This document shows, one piece after another, positions 53,462 to 62,085 of a DNA stretch of 64,000 nucleotides. The notes below the pieces were generated by a model, which worked only from the letters and a program-made list of their open reading frames with translations, was not told the origin of the DNA and ran no database searches. Source of the DNA: CAYNHT01 sp964397485 (GTDB lineage: Bacteria; Bacillota_I; Bacilli_A; RF39; UBA660); contig CAYNHT010000001.1 of the NCBI GenBank assembly GCA_964397485.1, forward strand, positions 310,001 to 374,000, given 5' to 3'. Position 1 is the stretch's first letter; each line of letters opens with the position of its first letter. A program made the translations under genes and the position numbers.

Positions 53462-53490
53462 TTGTGTTTTTTACCGATTTTTGATATTAT
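53462..53490 (+). promoter_or_regulatory. Promoter of prsA
   Basis: TTGTGT (53462-53467), 17-nt spacer, TATTAT (53485-53490), 32 nt before ATG 53523, with GGAAGGAG as ribosome binding site. Confidence 0.55.
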
Positions 53491-53522
53491 ATAAAATGTA
53501 CGATGGAAGGAGATTTTAACTA

Positions 53523-54494
53523 ATGAAGAAGAAACTATTATATGTATGTTTAGTAATTGGTCTACTTATGACTACTGGTTGTACAAAAATTCCTAAACTA
53601 CAAAACGGTGAAGAACTGGTTGCGAAAATTGATGGTAAGGAGATAAGTGCTGAGGAACTATATAAAGAGATGAAAAAACAATCTGGGACTAGCGTTCTTG
53701 TTAATCTTATAGATTCATTCATTGCTAATAAAGAAATTCCAACAGATGATGATATTAAGCAATACGCTGAGTCACAAGTTGAGCAACTTAAATTGCAATA
53801 TACTCAAGCTGGTGAAGATTTTGAAGCAGCTTTGATTAATGCTGGATACAAAAATGAAGAAGCATTTAAGGATGTTATTATATTAGATTATAAACAAAAT
53901 AAGATTGTTGATAAATACATTAAAGAAGGACTTACAGATAAAGAAATTGAAAAATATTACAATGAAGAGATATTTGGAGCTTTAACTGTTAAACACATTC
54001 TAATTTCACCAGAGACTACTGATTCAATGTCTACTGAAGAGAAAAAGGAAGCAGAAGAAAAAGCTTTAGAAAAAGCTAAAAATTTAATCAAGGAATTACA
54101 AGATGGAGCTAAATTTGATGATTTAGCTAAAGAACATTCTGACGATGATGGAACTAAAGATGAAGGTGGTCTGTTCTCTAGTTTCACAAAAAGTGGTGTT
54201 GTACCAGAGTTCTGGGATGCATCTTATGCATTAGCTAACGATGAATTTACACTTGAACCAGTTAAAAGTACTTATGGATATCATATAATTCTTAAAGTAA
54301 GCGCTAAAGATAGACCAACTCTTGAAGAATCAAAAGATACTGTTATGGATGCACTTGTTAACAAAAAAAGACAAGATGATACTAATATAAATATGAAGAT
54401 TTGGACTGAAATCAGAAAAAAATATAACTTTGATATAGTTGATACTGATATTAAAGAAAACTATGAAAATAATGTTAAGCAATTAGAAAAGTAG
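53523..54494 (+). CDS. prsA: PrsA-type peptidyl-prolyl isomerase lipoprotein
   Basis: The 323-residue protein has a lipoprotein signal (MKKKLLYVCLVIGLLMTTGC, lipobox TTGC), a SurA-like N-terminal helical domain, and a parvulin (PPIC) domain at about 155-250: VKHILISPETT..., AKFDDLAKEHSDDDGTKDEGG, FTKSGVVPEFWDASYALANDEFTLEPVKSTYGYHIIL. It folds exported proteins at the outer face of the membrane. It is one of the few plus-strand genes here and may help fold the surface proteins encoded next door; that link is inferred from distance only. Confidence 0.92.
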   Translation: MKKKLLYVCLVIGLLMTTGCTKIPKLQNGEELVAKIDGKEISAEELYKEMKKQSGTSVLVNLIDSFIANKEIPTDDDIKQYAESQVEQLKLQYTQAGEDFEAALINAGYKNEEAFKDVIILDYKQNKIVDKYIKEGLTDKEIEKYYNEEIFGALTVKHILISPETTDSMSTEEKKEAEEKALEKAKNLIKELQDGAKFDDLAKEHSDDDGTKDEGGLFSSFTKSGVVPEFWDASYALANDEFTLEPVKSTYGYHIILKVSAKDRPTLEESKDTVMDALVNKKRQDDTNINMKIWTEIRKKYNFDIVDTDIKENYENNVKQLEK

Positions 54495-54519
54495 AGATTA
54501 AAATTAAATCTCTACTTTT
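54487..54519. terminator. Bidirectional terminator between prsA and recX
   Basis: AAAAGTAGAGATT/AATCTCTACTTTT arms between convergent genes, overlapping both stop regions. Confidence 0.75.
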
Positions 54520-55280
54520 TCATTTATTAATAAATCTACTTCATTTCCTGAAAAACCTTTTTGATATAGTTTTTCTCTTATCTTAAAATATAGGTCTTTG
54601 CCGCTATACTTCTTACTTAATTTATTATGTATTATTTCAAGTTGATTAACTAAAATATCATTAGTATCTATATCGGTTTCATCAAAACACTCTATTATAG
54701 AGTCCCTATTATATCCCATATTAACCAATTCAAAAATCAGCTTTTGCTTCAATTGATAATTAGAATACTTTCTATTTGATCTTACTTTTTTTTCAATTAT
54801 CTTAGTAATTTTTTCTTTTACATCATCTATATCCACTTTAGCAAGCAAAGTATCTATAATATTTATATCGATACTATGTTCTAATAAATCTTTACGTATT
54901 TTATCAGGTCCATAATTACTTAAGTATATTTTGTCATTTATATATGCTTTTGCAAAATTATGATCATTAATAAATCCAATTTCAGTTAATTTATTAAGAA
55001 TATTTTGTTTGTCCTCTTCGACAACATCATTTTTATCTAAGAAATTTTCAATTTCTTTTTTACTCCTTATTCTTGTACTTATAAAATTAATAACCTTGTT
55101 ATAAACCTTATAATATTGCGTGTCTGTCTCTACTTTATTTAGTAATTCACTATCTAATTCACTGTTAAATAACAAATTATTTTTTATTATTACATCATCG
55201 TAAGTTGTGACTTTTTCATCATTTGATAAGTGTAATTTATATTTATTACCTCTAACCTTCTTGATTTTATCAATTTTCAT
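54504..55280 (-). CDS. recX: RecX regulatory protein
   Basis: The 258-residue RecX-like modulator of RecA has an N-terminal region with beta character (about 1-60) and helical repeats typical of RecX: ISTRIRSKKEIENFLDKN (about 65), IGFINDHNFAKAYINDKI (about 95), LSNYGPDKIRKDLLEHSID, and KVRSNRKYSNYQLKQKLIFELVNMGYNRDSI (about 165-195). Length matches the Bacillus-type long RecX. No recA in the window. Confidence 0.88.
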   Translation of the reverse strand: MKIDKIKKVRGNKYKLHLSNDEKVTTYDDVIIKNNLLFNSELDSELLNKVETDTQYYKVYNKVINFISTRIRSKKEIENFLDKNDVVEEDKQNILNKLTEIGFINDHNFAKAYINDKIYLSNYGPDKIRKDLLEHSIDINIIDTLLAKVDIDDVKEKITKIIEKKVRSNRKYSNYQLKQKLIFELVNMGYNRDSIIECFDETDIDTNDILVNQLEIIHNKLSKKYSGKDLYFKIREKLYQKGFSGNEVDLLINEKVEI

Positions 55281-55386
55281 TATATCACTTCCTCGCTATA
55301 ATAATATCATTATAGCAAACAAACGTTCTTTTTTCAATAGTAGATTATATAAACACATAAATTACCATATTTTTTTAAAAATGTTA

Positions 55387-56493
55387 TTATTTTTTAATAT
55401 ATATTTTTCCGGCATTTTCTTTTATTACTCCATCAATTAGGTTATCCTGCGCAAATCTAAAGACCTGGCTTAGTAGAGGTTTATATTCACTAGGATACAT
55501 ATCATATATTTTTTCTAATATTTGTTTTTCTTTAAGGCTTATTAATGTTGAGACAAAATTAATATCTCGTAAAAAATTTAACCTTACTAAGGTGGCTGTA
55601 ATAAAATTGTATCCCCTATTTTCAACCAGTACTTTGAAATCCAGGAGTTCATTTTTCATAAATAAATCGATTAATTCATCGGATATGGCCAACTTATTAA
55701 TATTCATATTTGCTACCGGTATTTTTATCAATTCCAATTCACTTATATCATTACTATCTAAATTGTTATATCTTATTATTTCTTCTTCAGTTAATCCGAA
55801 TTCTTTAGCTATTTTATTAAGACTGTCGCGTTTAGGATTGCAGTAAAAATATGGTCTTGTAATCGGCAATTCATTAGTTAGGTTCTGATAATATATATCA
55901 ATTTTATCAGCATCTCTGATTGCCTGGGCGTATATTGAAAGAAACTTAAGATATTGCAAATCTCCTTGCTTACATGAAGATAAAAATTCGTCCACACTAG
56001 ATTTATTAAAGTCGCCTATAATATTATTAACTTTATATGTAAGACAATATGGTAATTTATTTTTACCATGATATTTAATTGCATTATATAAGACAGGAAA
56101 ATATTTTTCATCTATTCTTGTTTGATAGATAAGTTTTTCATCAAACAAAATTTTAACTGCATAATCAGCATGATCTTTAATTTCACTATTGCTATCAAAG
56201 CTACTTAAGTCTAAATACGTTCCAGTTTCAAGCATTTGTCTAAACCTTCCTAAATCATGGAGAATACCAACTGCTTTACCTAAATTTATGTAACTTTGGT
56301 TAATCTTTAAATTATTAAAAATATCTTTCATGTTGTTAACAACCCGATATGAATGTCTAACTTTAACATCCATTTTATATCTACGATATCTTATATCATT
56401 ATTGTTAAATTTAAGTTTTTTTTTACATTCTAAAACATGATTATCAAACAGTTGCTTTGATTCTTTATATATATCAATGTTCAAAATCAACAC
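55387..56493 (-). CDS. HD-domain hydrolase
   Basis: The 368-residue protein has an HD domain: VRHSYRVVNNMKDIF (His, about 47), ILHDLGRFRQM (HD, about 78-79), DHADYAVKIL (about 114) and RDADKIDIYY (Asp, about 196), the classic H...HD...D metal site. The C-terminal part is unrecognised. Start is uncertain: GTG 56493 overlaps the ribosome binding site GAAGG, while TTG 56484 lies 8 nt after it and is likely the true start. Metal-dependent phosphohydrolase; substrate unknown. Confidence 0.75.
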   Translation of the reverse strand: MLILNIDIYKESKQLFDNHVLECKKKLKFNNNDIRYRRYKMDVKVRHSYRVVNNMKDIFNNLKINQSYINLGKAVGILHDLGRFRQMLETGTYLDLSSFDSNSEIKDHADYAVKILFDEKLIYQTRIDEKYFPVLYNAIKYHGKNKLPYCLTYKVNNIIGDFNKSSVDEFLSSCKQGDLQYLKFLSIYAQAIRDADKIDIYYQNLTNELPITRPYFYCNPKRDSLNKIAKEFGLTEEEIIRYNNLDSNDISELELIKIPVANMNINKLAISDELIDLFMKNELLDFKVLVENRGYNFITATLVRLNFLRDINFVSTLISLKEKQILEKIYDMYPSEYKPLLSQVFRFAQDNLIDGVIKENAGKIYIKK

Positions 56494-56537
56494 CTTCTTT
56501 TCATATCACTAAAATTATATTAAAAGTTAAAAAAAAA

Positions 56538-56561
56538 TAATACGCTTATTTCAAGTGTATT
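56538..56561 (-). terminator. Terminator of rpoZ
   Basis: AATACACTTG/AAGCGTATT imperfect stem followed by T8 on the minus strand, overlapping the end of rpoZ. Confidence 0.65.
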
Positions 56562-56740
56562 AAATTCTTTCCTACTTCTTCTAATGCTTTACCAATATTT
56601 TTTTTAGAAGTATATTCATTTTCTTTCATTTGATAGTAATCAGTTTCAGACATTTGTTTTGATCTTTTTGCTACAAGATTCACTAACAAATATTTTGAAC
56701 CGACTTCATTTAATAATTTATCAATTGAAGGATATATCAT
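56546..56740 (-). CDS. rpoZ: RNA polymerase omega subunit
   Basis: The 64-residue omega subunit carries MIYPSIDKLLNEVGSKYLLVNLVAKRSKQM, the conserved core that wraps the C-terminus of RpoC, and a KALEEVGKNLI tail helix. Length matches short Bacillota omegas. GGAGCGTGATAAT precedes ATG 56740. gmk and priA, the usual neighbours, are not present; here it stands alone. Confidence 0.9.
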   Translation of the reverse strand: MIYPSIDKLLNEVGSKYLLVNLVAKRSKQMSETDYYQMKENEYTSKKNIGKALEEVGKNLIHLK

Positions 56741-56810
56741 ATTATCACGCTCCTAATATGATAATATAATATATTCAAACTTAGTGCAAGCGATTACTAT
56801 TTTTTTGACA

Positions 56811-57461
56811 TTATTTGACACCATTACGAAGTAATTTATAGTATTTATCAATAGTTTCCTTATCATATATTTTAGGATTTTTCTTAAAGGCTAAGTCGAA
56901 TTTGTAAAAAAATTCTTTTACATATATTTTTTGAATTAGCCCTTGATATTTTACATCTAAGATACAAGTATTATTAATAATTATATTAGGTCGCAAATCG
57001 GAAATAGGAAATTTATCTTGTAATAAATTCATATCTTCCTCAATTTTTTTGTACGGATTTTCTAACTTTGTTCTTTCTTTTTTGCTAGCCTTTACAACTA
57101 AATTTTGATCATCATAATTACCAATTATAACACCATCATGATTATATATGTATACTAGATATATACCTGTTTTATCAATTATAACAACATTTGAGTTTAG
57201 TTCATTTAAAACTATAATCTTACGATATCCTTCTATTTTTTCTAACATAAAAAACAAAAGTTCTTGTTTATAATTAACTGAATTAGGTTTCTTTACAAAA
57301 TTAAATTCCTTATAACCATATTTATAATATCTATATATAATTTTAATTCCAAAATATAAAATAAGGGCTATTACAAATGGACTAATGAATTTAACAAGTT
57401 CTAAAAAAACTCTCAATAAATTTTTGGATGAATCTGCTAATGTTGAAAAAATATTTTCCAT
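56811..57461 (-). CDS. Membrane protein with NERD-like domain
   Basis: The 216-residue protein has one long hydrophobic segment (about 22-45) followed by a cytoplasmic domain. NELNSNVVIIDKTGIYLVYIYNHDGVIIGNYDDQNLVVK (about 85-125) has the shape of a NERD (nuclease-related) domain, but the catalytic E-x-K (usually EVK) reads VYIYN, so nuclease activity is unlikely. It is 8 nt downstream of the nucleoside phosphorylase gene. Family call tentative. Confidence 0.55.
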   Translation of the reverse strand: MENIFSTLADSSKNLLRVFLELVKFISPFVIALILYFGIKIIYRYYKYGYKEFNFVKKPNSVNYKQELLFFMLEKIEGYRKIIVLNELNSNVVIIDKTGIYLVYIYNHDGVIIGNYDDQNLVVKASKKERTKLENPYKKIEEDMNLLQDKFPISDLRPNIIINNTCILDVKYQGLIQKIYVKEFFYKFDLAFKKNPKIYDKETIDKYYKLLRNGVK

Positions 57462-57468
57462 CTCTCAC

Positions 57469-58743
57469 CTACTTAATTATTTCGTATATTAATGGTTCTA
57501 ATTCTTTTAACTCATCTTCAATAGTAAAGCACATTAATATATCATTTATATTCATATTTCTATCATTTACATAAAGTTTAAGTAATTCCTCATCTTTTTT
57601 TATGTAATCTCCAACTTTTTTATTAAGCACTATTCCAACACCATAATCAATAATATCTTCTTTATTTAAACGACCGGCTCCTATTTCTCTTACTATTTCA
57701 CCAATACCATAAGCATTTATATTATTAATATAACCTTCTTTTATACTTTTTATTGAATAAATTTTATTTGATACATGGATGCTTTCTATATTACCACCTT
57801 GGGTAGAAATCATTTGAAGAAATTTATTATATGCTGAACCATCTTTTAATTTTTCTATTACCTCTTGTTTTGCAGTATCAATTTCAATGTTCTTAGAGAG
57901 ACTAACCATAATAGATGCTAAAGTAATAACTAATTCTTCTAAATCTTTAGGTCCGTTACCTTTTAATGTATTAATACTTTCTATCACTTCAAGTCCATTA
58001 CCAACTGCCATCCCCAAAGGTTGATTCATGTTAGATAATACGCATACTGTCTCTTTATTATTTTGCTTACCTATTTTGACCATTAGACTTGCTAATAAAC
58101 GTGCTTCTTCAATTGTTTTTAATAAAGCTCCATCTCCAACTTTGACATCAATTACAATCTTATCAGCGCCACTAGCTAATTTTTTACTCATTATACTTGC
58201 AGCTATTAATGGTATTGATGAAACAGTACCAGACACATCACGAAGAGCATATATCTTTTTATCCGCGGGTACTAAATTGCCAGTCTGACTTACTACAGCT
58301 ATCCCTATATCATTTACTTGTTTAATAAATTCATCTTCTGAAATACTAACATTAAAACCAACAATAGATTCAAGTTTATCAATTGTTCCTCCAGTATGTC
58401 CTAGTCCCCTTCCACTCATTTTAGCAACCTTCACGCCACAAGAAGCGACTAAAGGGCCTAAAATAAGTGTGGTTTTATCTCCAACTCCACCAGTTGAATG
58501 TTTATCAACTTTAACGCCGTCAATACCTGATAGATCAATTAAATCACCACTATACAACATAACGTTAGTAAAATCAACAACTTCCTTTTCAGTCATTCCA
58601 TTTATGACAATAGCCATTAATAGCGAACTCATTTGATAATCAGCTATATCACCATTAAGATATCCATCAATGACATACTTTATCTCTTCATGAGTAAGTT
58701 GTTCTTTTTTTCTTTTTTTATCAATTATTTCAATTACTGTCAT
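57469..58743 (-). CDS. pdp: Pyrimidine-nucleoside phosphorylase
   Basis: This protein has 424 residues from ATG 58743 (AGGTGATAAT upstream; the frame to 58773 is rejected). It splits uridine/thymidine into base and (deoxy)ribose 1-phosphate. Motifs: DKHSTGGVGDKTTLILGPLVASCG (phosphate/substrate loop, about 82-105) and KMSGRGLGHTGGTIDKLESI (thymidine/pyrimidine phosphorylase signature, about 108-127). Full length. Nucleoside salvage; no other salvage gene is adjacent. Confidence 0.92.
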   Translation of the reverse strand: MTVIEIIDKKRKKEQLTHEEIKYVIDGYLNGDIADYQMSSLLMAIVINGMTEKEVVDFTNVMLYSGDLIDLSGIDGVKVDKHSTGGVGDKTTLILGPLVASCGVKVAKMSGRGLGHTGGTIDKLESIVGFNVSISEDEFIKQVNDIGIAVVSQTGNLVPADKKIYALRDVSGTVSSIPLIAASIMSKKLASGADKIVIDVKVGDGALLKTIEEARLLASLMVKIGKQNNKETVCVLSNMNQPLGMAVGNGLEVIESINTLKGNGPKDLEELVITLASIMVSLSKNIEIDTAKQEVIEKLKDGSAYNKFLQMISTQGGNIESIHVSNKIYSIKSIKEGYINNINAYGIGEIVREIGAGRLNKEDIIDYGVGIVLNKKVGDYIKKDEELLKLYVNDRNMNINDILMCFTIEDELKELEPLIYEIIK

Positions 58744-58779
58744 ATTATCACCTATAATAATTATATCACACAAAAGAAA

Positions 58780-58803
58780 AAATAGCTTTTCAAAACGCTA
58801 TTT
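58780..58803 (-). terminator. Terminator of the broken XRE gene
   Basis: AAATAGC/GCTATTT stem followed by T6 on the minus strand; the old stop codon lies inside the stem. Confidence 0.7.
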
Positions 58804-59154
58804 GTTTAACTTTCTACTAATCAAATCTACTACCCTTTTAGGATTACTGCACAATTTGTTATATAATTCACGATTATTCTTCAATTCAGTTATAATTTCT
58901 AGATCTTCTTTTGCGATTTTTACAGCATATGCTTCTTCTGATTCATTAACGGCATCTATATCTCTACCTAGAATATAATCTGGGGTAAGTTCTAATATTT
59001 TGATAATATCTTAAAAAGTTTCCATTGTAGGCGTTCTTGTTCCTGTTTCATATCCACATATTGATACTTTTGAAACACCTAGCATATCACCCAATTGTTG
59101 TTGGGATAAATTTCTTTTAATTCTTTCCTTTTTTATTCTCTCCCCTATAATCAT
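58798..59154 (-). pseudogene. XRE-family regulator broken by an in-frame TAA
   Basis: From ATG 59154 (GGAGG upstream) the frame encodes a Cro/C1 HTH (GERIKKERIKRNLSQQQLGDMLGVSKVSICGYETGTRTPTMETF). It then meets TAA near 59012 and continues in the same frame with DIIKILELTPDYILGRDIDA... to TAG at 58798-58800. In intact relatives the stop position is a Leu or similar codon. The tail and terminator are intact, so this is a single recent nonsense change. The first 47 residues could still be made but would lack the end of the HTH domain. Confidence 0.8.
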
Positions 59155-59288
59155 AAGTATACCTCCGTTATCTATCTGTTAATATTATAACAATATTTTA
59201 CACTTTTTCAACAAAATTAACTAAAAGGTAACTTAAACACTTGAAATTAATTAATAGTTAACTTATAATGGTTGTGGATGGTGATTGA

Positions 59289-59492
59289 ATGAAGTTATTG
59301 AAGCAGTATCGAGAAGTATATAATTATAGTTTTAAAGAAATGGCCGATTTATTAGGAATTAGTAAGACATATTACTGGCAACTAGAAAATAATAAACGCC
59401 GCATTTCTTATGATATGTCAATAAAAATAGCCATGATTTTCAATCTTAGACCCGATGATGTTTTTTACAACGATTTTAAAAACAAGGAATAA
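59289..59492 (+). CDS. Small XRE-family regulator
   Basis: This 67-residue single HTH protein (LKQYREVYNYSFKEMADLLGISKTYYWQLENNKRRISYDMSIKIAMIFNLRPDDVFY) has GGTGATTGA upstream of ATG 59289. It is divergent from the broken XRE gene and convergent with the HExxH protein gene. The pairing of a small XRE protein with an ImmA/IrrE-like metalloprotein is common in mobile elements and stress switches. Confidence 0.8.
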   Translation: MKLLKQYREVYNYSFKEMADLLGISKTYYWQLENNKRRISYDMSIKIAMIFNLRPDDVFYNDFKNKE

Positions 59493-59538
59493 TTTTCCTT
59501 GTTTTTAATTAAATTTACCACTTTTATTTTATAATTTT

Positions 59539-60594
59539 TTATCTTTTTACGGTAGAGGTCTTTTCACCTAACATGTTTTCTAAAATTAGGAGAGCATCTG
59601 GATTTTGGTTAACTATTGCTGCATAATTTTCATCTAACAGTCGATTAAATTTATTTTGTTCAATCGTTTGCTTCTTTATTTGCTTTAAAAGATTTTTTAG
59701 AAAATTGGTTTCTATTTTTTTATTTTCTCCCATTGTTGTCCTATAATAATTAATGCAATTATCTAATGCAAAATTGTTAGCTTTTTTCTCAACATCAAAG
59801 TTAATTGAGTACTTATAATAAAATTGTTCATCTCTAGCAACAATCATTTCTTTTTTCCACAATTCGACTTCTAGATCTTGTTCATTATTAAACATCTTAA
59901 CAAATTGTCTTATATGTTCTTTTTCATGTAAAATGGCAAAATACATATGAATTAAAATCATGTTAAAATCCTTCTGTGGAATTTCTTCATCTAGATTAGT
60001 AGAAAATAAATTATTAAAATTTAGTGTAATTTTATTTTTAGCTTTAACTGTTGATTCCAGTTGTGTTTTTCTATCTATGTATTTATTATTTTTGATTTCA
60101 ATTTGACATGTTCTTTTATATTCATTTTTAATTTCCCTAGATAAATTATAAGATAGAAGTGCTATTTTTCTTAAATTATATTCATCGATTTGGTTATTTA
60201 AATAATTATTAGTATAGAGAGATATAAAGTTATCATAAGATTCAAGATTTTTGTTTTCTACGAAGTTAAGAACTATGAAGTTCTCAAAAATGTATCTTTC
60301 TGATTTAGTAATATTTTCTAATTTTGCTATTTTATCACAGATAAATTTAATTTCTTTCCCATATTCCCTAAGAAAATTTTCTAACCACCATATTTTTGAG
60401 ACATCTATATTATCGCATTTATTATATATTTCACTAATAACAGATAAATCTTGCTCAGAAATCAAATTATTAAAGTCAGATTCTGAGATACAATAATTTT
60501 TTGGTTTTACCGTACCTAGATTGAATTGTTCTTCCCTTTTTATATACTTGTATTTCCATAAAAATTCTAACAAAAGTCTTTCATACATATCCAT
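59539..60594 (-). CDS. Putative ImmA/IrrE-like zinc metalloprotein
   Basis: The 351-residue protein carries HEKEH (about residue 223), a gluzincin HExxH zinc motif, followed 35-45 residues later by DVEKKANNFALDNCINYY. This is the E-xx-AN-FA pattern that supplies the third zinc ligand in ImmA/IrrE peptidases. The N-terminal 200 residues are unrecognised helices. ImmA proteases cleave XRE repressors; the small XRE gene lies directly opposite (59289-59492). Length is greater than typical ImmA, so this is a tentative family call. Its ribosome binding site is GGAGAATTTT before ATG 60594. Confidence 0.55.
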   Translation of the reverse strand: MDMYERLLLEFLWKYKYIKREEQFNLGTVKPKNYCISESDFNNLISEQDLSVISEIYNKCDNIDVSKIWWLENFLREYGKEIKFICDKIAKLENITKSERYIFENFIVLNFVENKNLESYDNFISLYTNNYLNNQIDEYNLRKIALLSYNLSREIKNEYKRTCQIEIKNNKYIDRKTQLESTVKAKNKITLNFNNLFSTNLDEEIPQKDFNMILIHMYFAILHEKEHIRQFVKMFNNEQDLEVELWKKEMIVARDEQFYYKYSINFDVEKKANNFALDNCINYYRTTMGENKKIETNFLKNLLKQIKKQTIEQNKFNRLLDENYAAIVNQNPDALLILENMLGEKTSTVKR

Positions 60595-60643
60595 AAAATT
60601 CTCCTATCTATATGCATTATATCACTTTTATTGTTTTAAAAAA

Positions 60644-60668
60644 AGACACTGTATTTAAAAAGTGTCTA
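60644..60668 (-). terminator. Terminator behind the VOC gene
   Basis: AGACACT/AGTGTCT arms followed by T7 on the minus strand. Confidence 0.65.
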
Positions 60669-60792
60669 GTATTTGTTAATTTTATTGAACTTTATTTTCT
60701 ATTGACATAAATAGTTTCAAACATACTTAAATTTATGCATGTTGTTTTTTCTAACACTTAATTTTTAAACATTTAAACTCTCTATAATAGTA

Positions 60793-61146
60793 TTATTCTA
60801 ATAACAATATGTTGTTGTTATCAGGGTCTTTCATTCTAATTTCCATTCCACCCCAATCAGCAACCAATGGTGGTTCAACATTTAAACCCTTTGTCTTTAA
60901 TTCAGAATATGTCCTTTCTAAACCATCAGTCTTAAATACCAAAGTCACCTTACCTTCATACGCTCCCCATTTATTTTCATCCCAAATACAAATAACAGGG
61001 GCATCTTTGATAAAACCAAGTTCTATTCCATCATAGTCTCCGTATCCTTCTGAAATAATTGGTATGCCTAATTTTCCGTTATAAAATTCTACTAATGTTG
61101 CTATATCTTTTGATGATATGTTAATACATTGAAATGATTTAATCAT
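60793..61146 (-). CDS. VOC family (glyoxalase/bleomycin-resistance fold) protein
   Basis: The 117-residue single VOC module: FQCINISSKDIATLVEFYNGKLGIPII at the start and GGMEIRMKDPDNNNILLLE at the end, the usual beta-alpha-beta-beta-beta pairs with a possible metal-site Glu in the last strand (LLLE). Substrate unknown. It has its own promoter and an inverted repeat upstream (61173-61201), so it may be regulated separately. Confidence 0.85.
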   Translation of the reverse strand: MIKSFQCINISSKDIATLVEFYNGKLGIPIISEGYGDYDGIELGFIKDAPVICIWDENKWGAYEGKVTLVFKTDGLERTYSELKTKGLNVEPPLVADWGGMEIRMKDPDNNNILLLE

Positions 61147-61167
61147 TTTATCATCCTTTCTTTTAAA

Positions 61168-61201
61168 ATTATAACACTTTCTTCACAATTAAGAAAGTGT
61201 T
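61168..61201 (-). promoter_or_regulatory. Promoter region with inverted repeat upstream of the VOC gene
   Basis: Inverted repeat AACACTTTCTT/AAGAAAGTGTT (61173-61201) overlaps a minus-strand TATAAT (61168-61173). It could be an operator. No T-run follows, so it is less likely to be a terminator. Confidence 0.45.
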
Positions 61202-61268
61202 AATTATTTCACAATACAAAACAAGGATTATGCCTTTTTATATTATATAGCAATAAATAAATGTAATT

Positions 61269-61425
61269 ATATCTGTCACTTAATTTTATTTTATATTCTC
61301 TCTTGATATAGGTAAATCCTTCTCCTATTTCGGTTGAAAAGTTGTCTAAATCTTCTATATTGTTTGCGGTTTTACTAATCACCTTTTCTTTTGTATTGTT
61401 ATCCTGTCTTTCATATTCCCCTTAT
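61269..61425 (-). pseudogene. Decayed fragment of a DUF1016 nuclease gene
   Basis: This stretch matches 62339-62425 and then 62501-62570 of the intact DUF1016 gene at about 75-80% identity by eye. The 87 nt missing between them are bounded in the intact gene by two copies of AAATCTTCT (62414-62422 and 62501-62509), while the fragment has one copy (61348-61356), so it arose by a slip between short direct repeats. Both ends are lost. Non-functional. Confidence 0.7.
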
Positions 61426-61449
61426 TCAAAAAGAGACTTACGCCTCCTT

Positions 61450-61571
61450 GTTTTTGCTTGATAAGAATGTTACTTTTTCAGCAACTATTTCAACCACATG
61501 TTTTTTATTTTCTTCGTCGATTTCAATATGTCTACATTGAATACGCCCTTTTATTCCAATTAAAGCCATTA
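61450..61571 (-). pseudogene. Decayed fragment of an ssb gene
   Basis: This matches the C-terminal part of the intact ssb (63010-63115) at high identity: ATACGCCCTTTTATTCCAA and the surrounding codons for (G)IKGRIQCR..IEIDEENKKHVVEVVAEKVTF are recognisable. The start is gone and it ends just beside the cupin gene. Together with the DUF1016 fragment it is a degraded second copy of the ssb-DUF1016 unit. Confidence 0.7.
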
Positions 61572-61575
61572 GGTA

Positions 61576-62046
61576 TTACTCACCGTCGTAATAATCGACG
61601 CTGTTTCCTTCTTTGTACCAATTGCACGACTCGTTATGAACGATCACGCCTATTTTGTTTGAATTTGGGTAGTGAACTATATCCGGTGAATTTGTTGTGT
61701 CAAAATCAATGTATTTTAAAACAGCATCTTTTGAGGTATTTGAAATTTTATGCATTCCTTCTTCTCCTGGTGGGCACACAATCACGTCTCCAGCTTTTAT
61801 TTCTATTTCCCCATCTATTGTGTGCAATAGCCCTTCACCACTAATGATATAAAATGCCTCAGTATTTGCTTTATGATAATGCATCGGATAATTTGATTTT
61901 CCGGGTTCTATTTCATATATAGAGACAAAACATTGATCAAAATCTTCTCTATTCGTGACTTTATATTGTGTATATTGATAATCCTTGTGATCATTCTTTT
62001 TCTTTCCAATTAAATCATTTTCATTTACTATAACAATTTTTTTCAT
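61576..62046 (-). CDS. Cupin-fold protein
   Basis: This protein has 156 residues from ATG 62046 (GGAGG upstream; the frame to 62082 is rejected). The cupin motifs are PMHYHKANTEAFYIISGEGLLHTIDG (metal-ligand H-x-H-x4-E pattern, about 55-80) and GDVIVCPPGEEGMHKI (about 90-105), the second supplying a His. A small-molecule-binding or isomerase role is possible; the substrate is unknown. It sits between the decayed and the intact ssb-DUF1016 copies. Confidence 0.82.
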   Translation of the reverse strand: MKKIVIVNENDLIGKKKNDHKDYQYTQYKVTNREDFDQCFVSIYEIEPGKSNYPMHYHKANTEAFYIISGEGLLHTIDGEIEIKAGDVIVCPPGEEGMHKISNTSKDAVLKYIDFDTTNSPDIVHYPNSNKIGVIVHNESCNWYKEGNSVDYYDGE

Positions 62047-62085
62047 TTTTTTCCTCCAAAAAAAGTATACCATATATTGCATTTA

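Noticed and set aside
58798..59154. Programmed stop-codon readthrough or recoding in the XRE gene
   Set aside because: TAA is used as a normal stop throughout and no slippery or readthrough context is visible; a simple nonsense mutation is enough.
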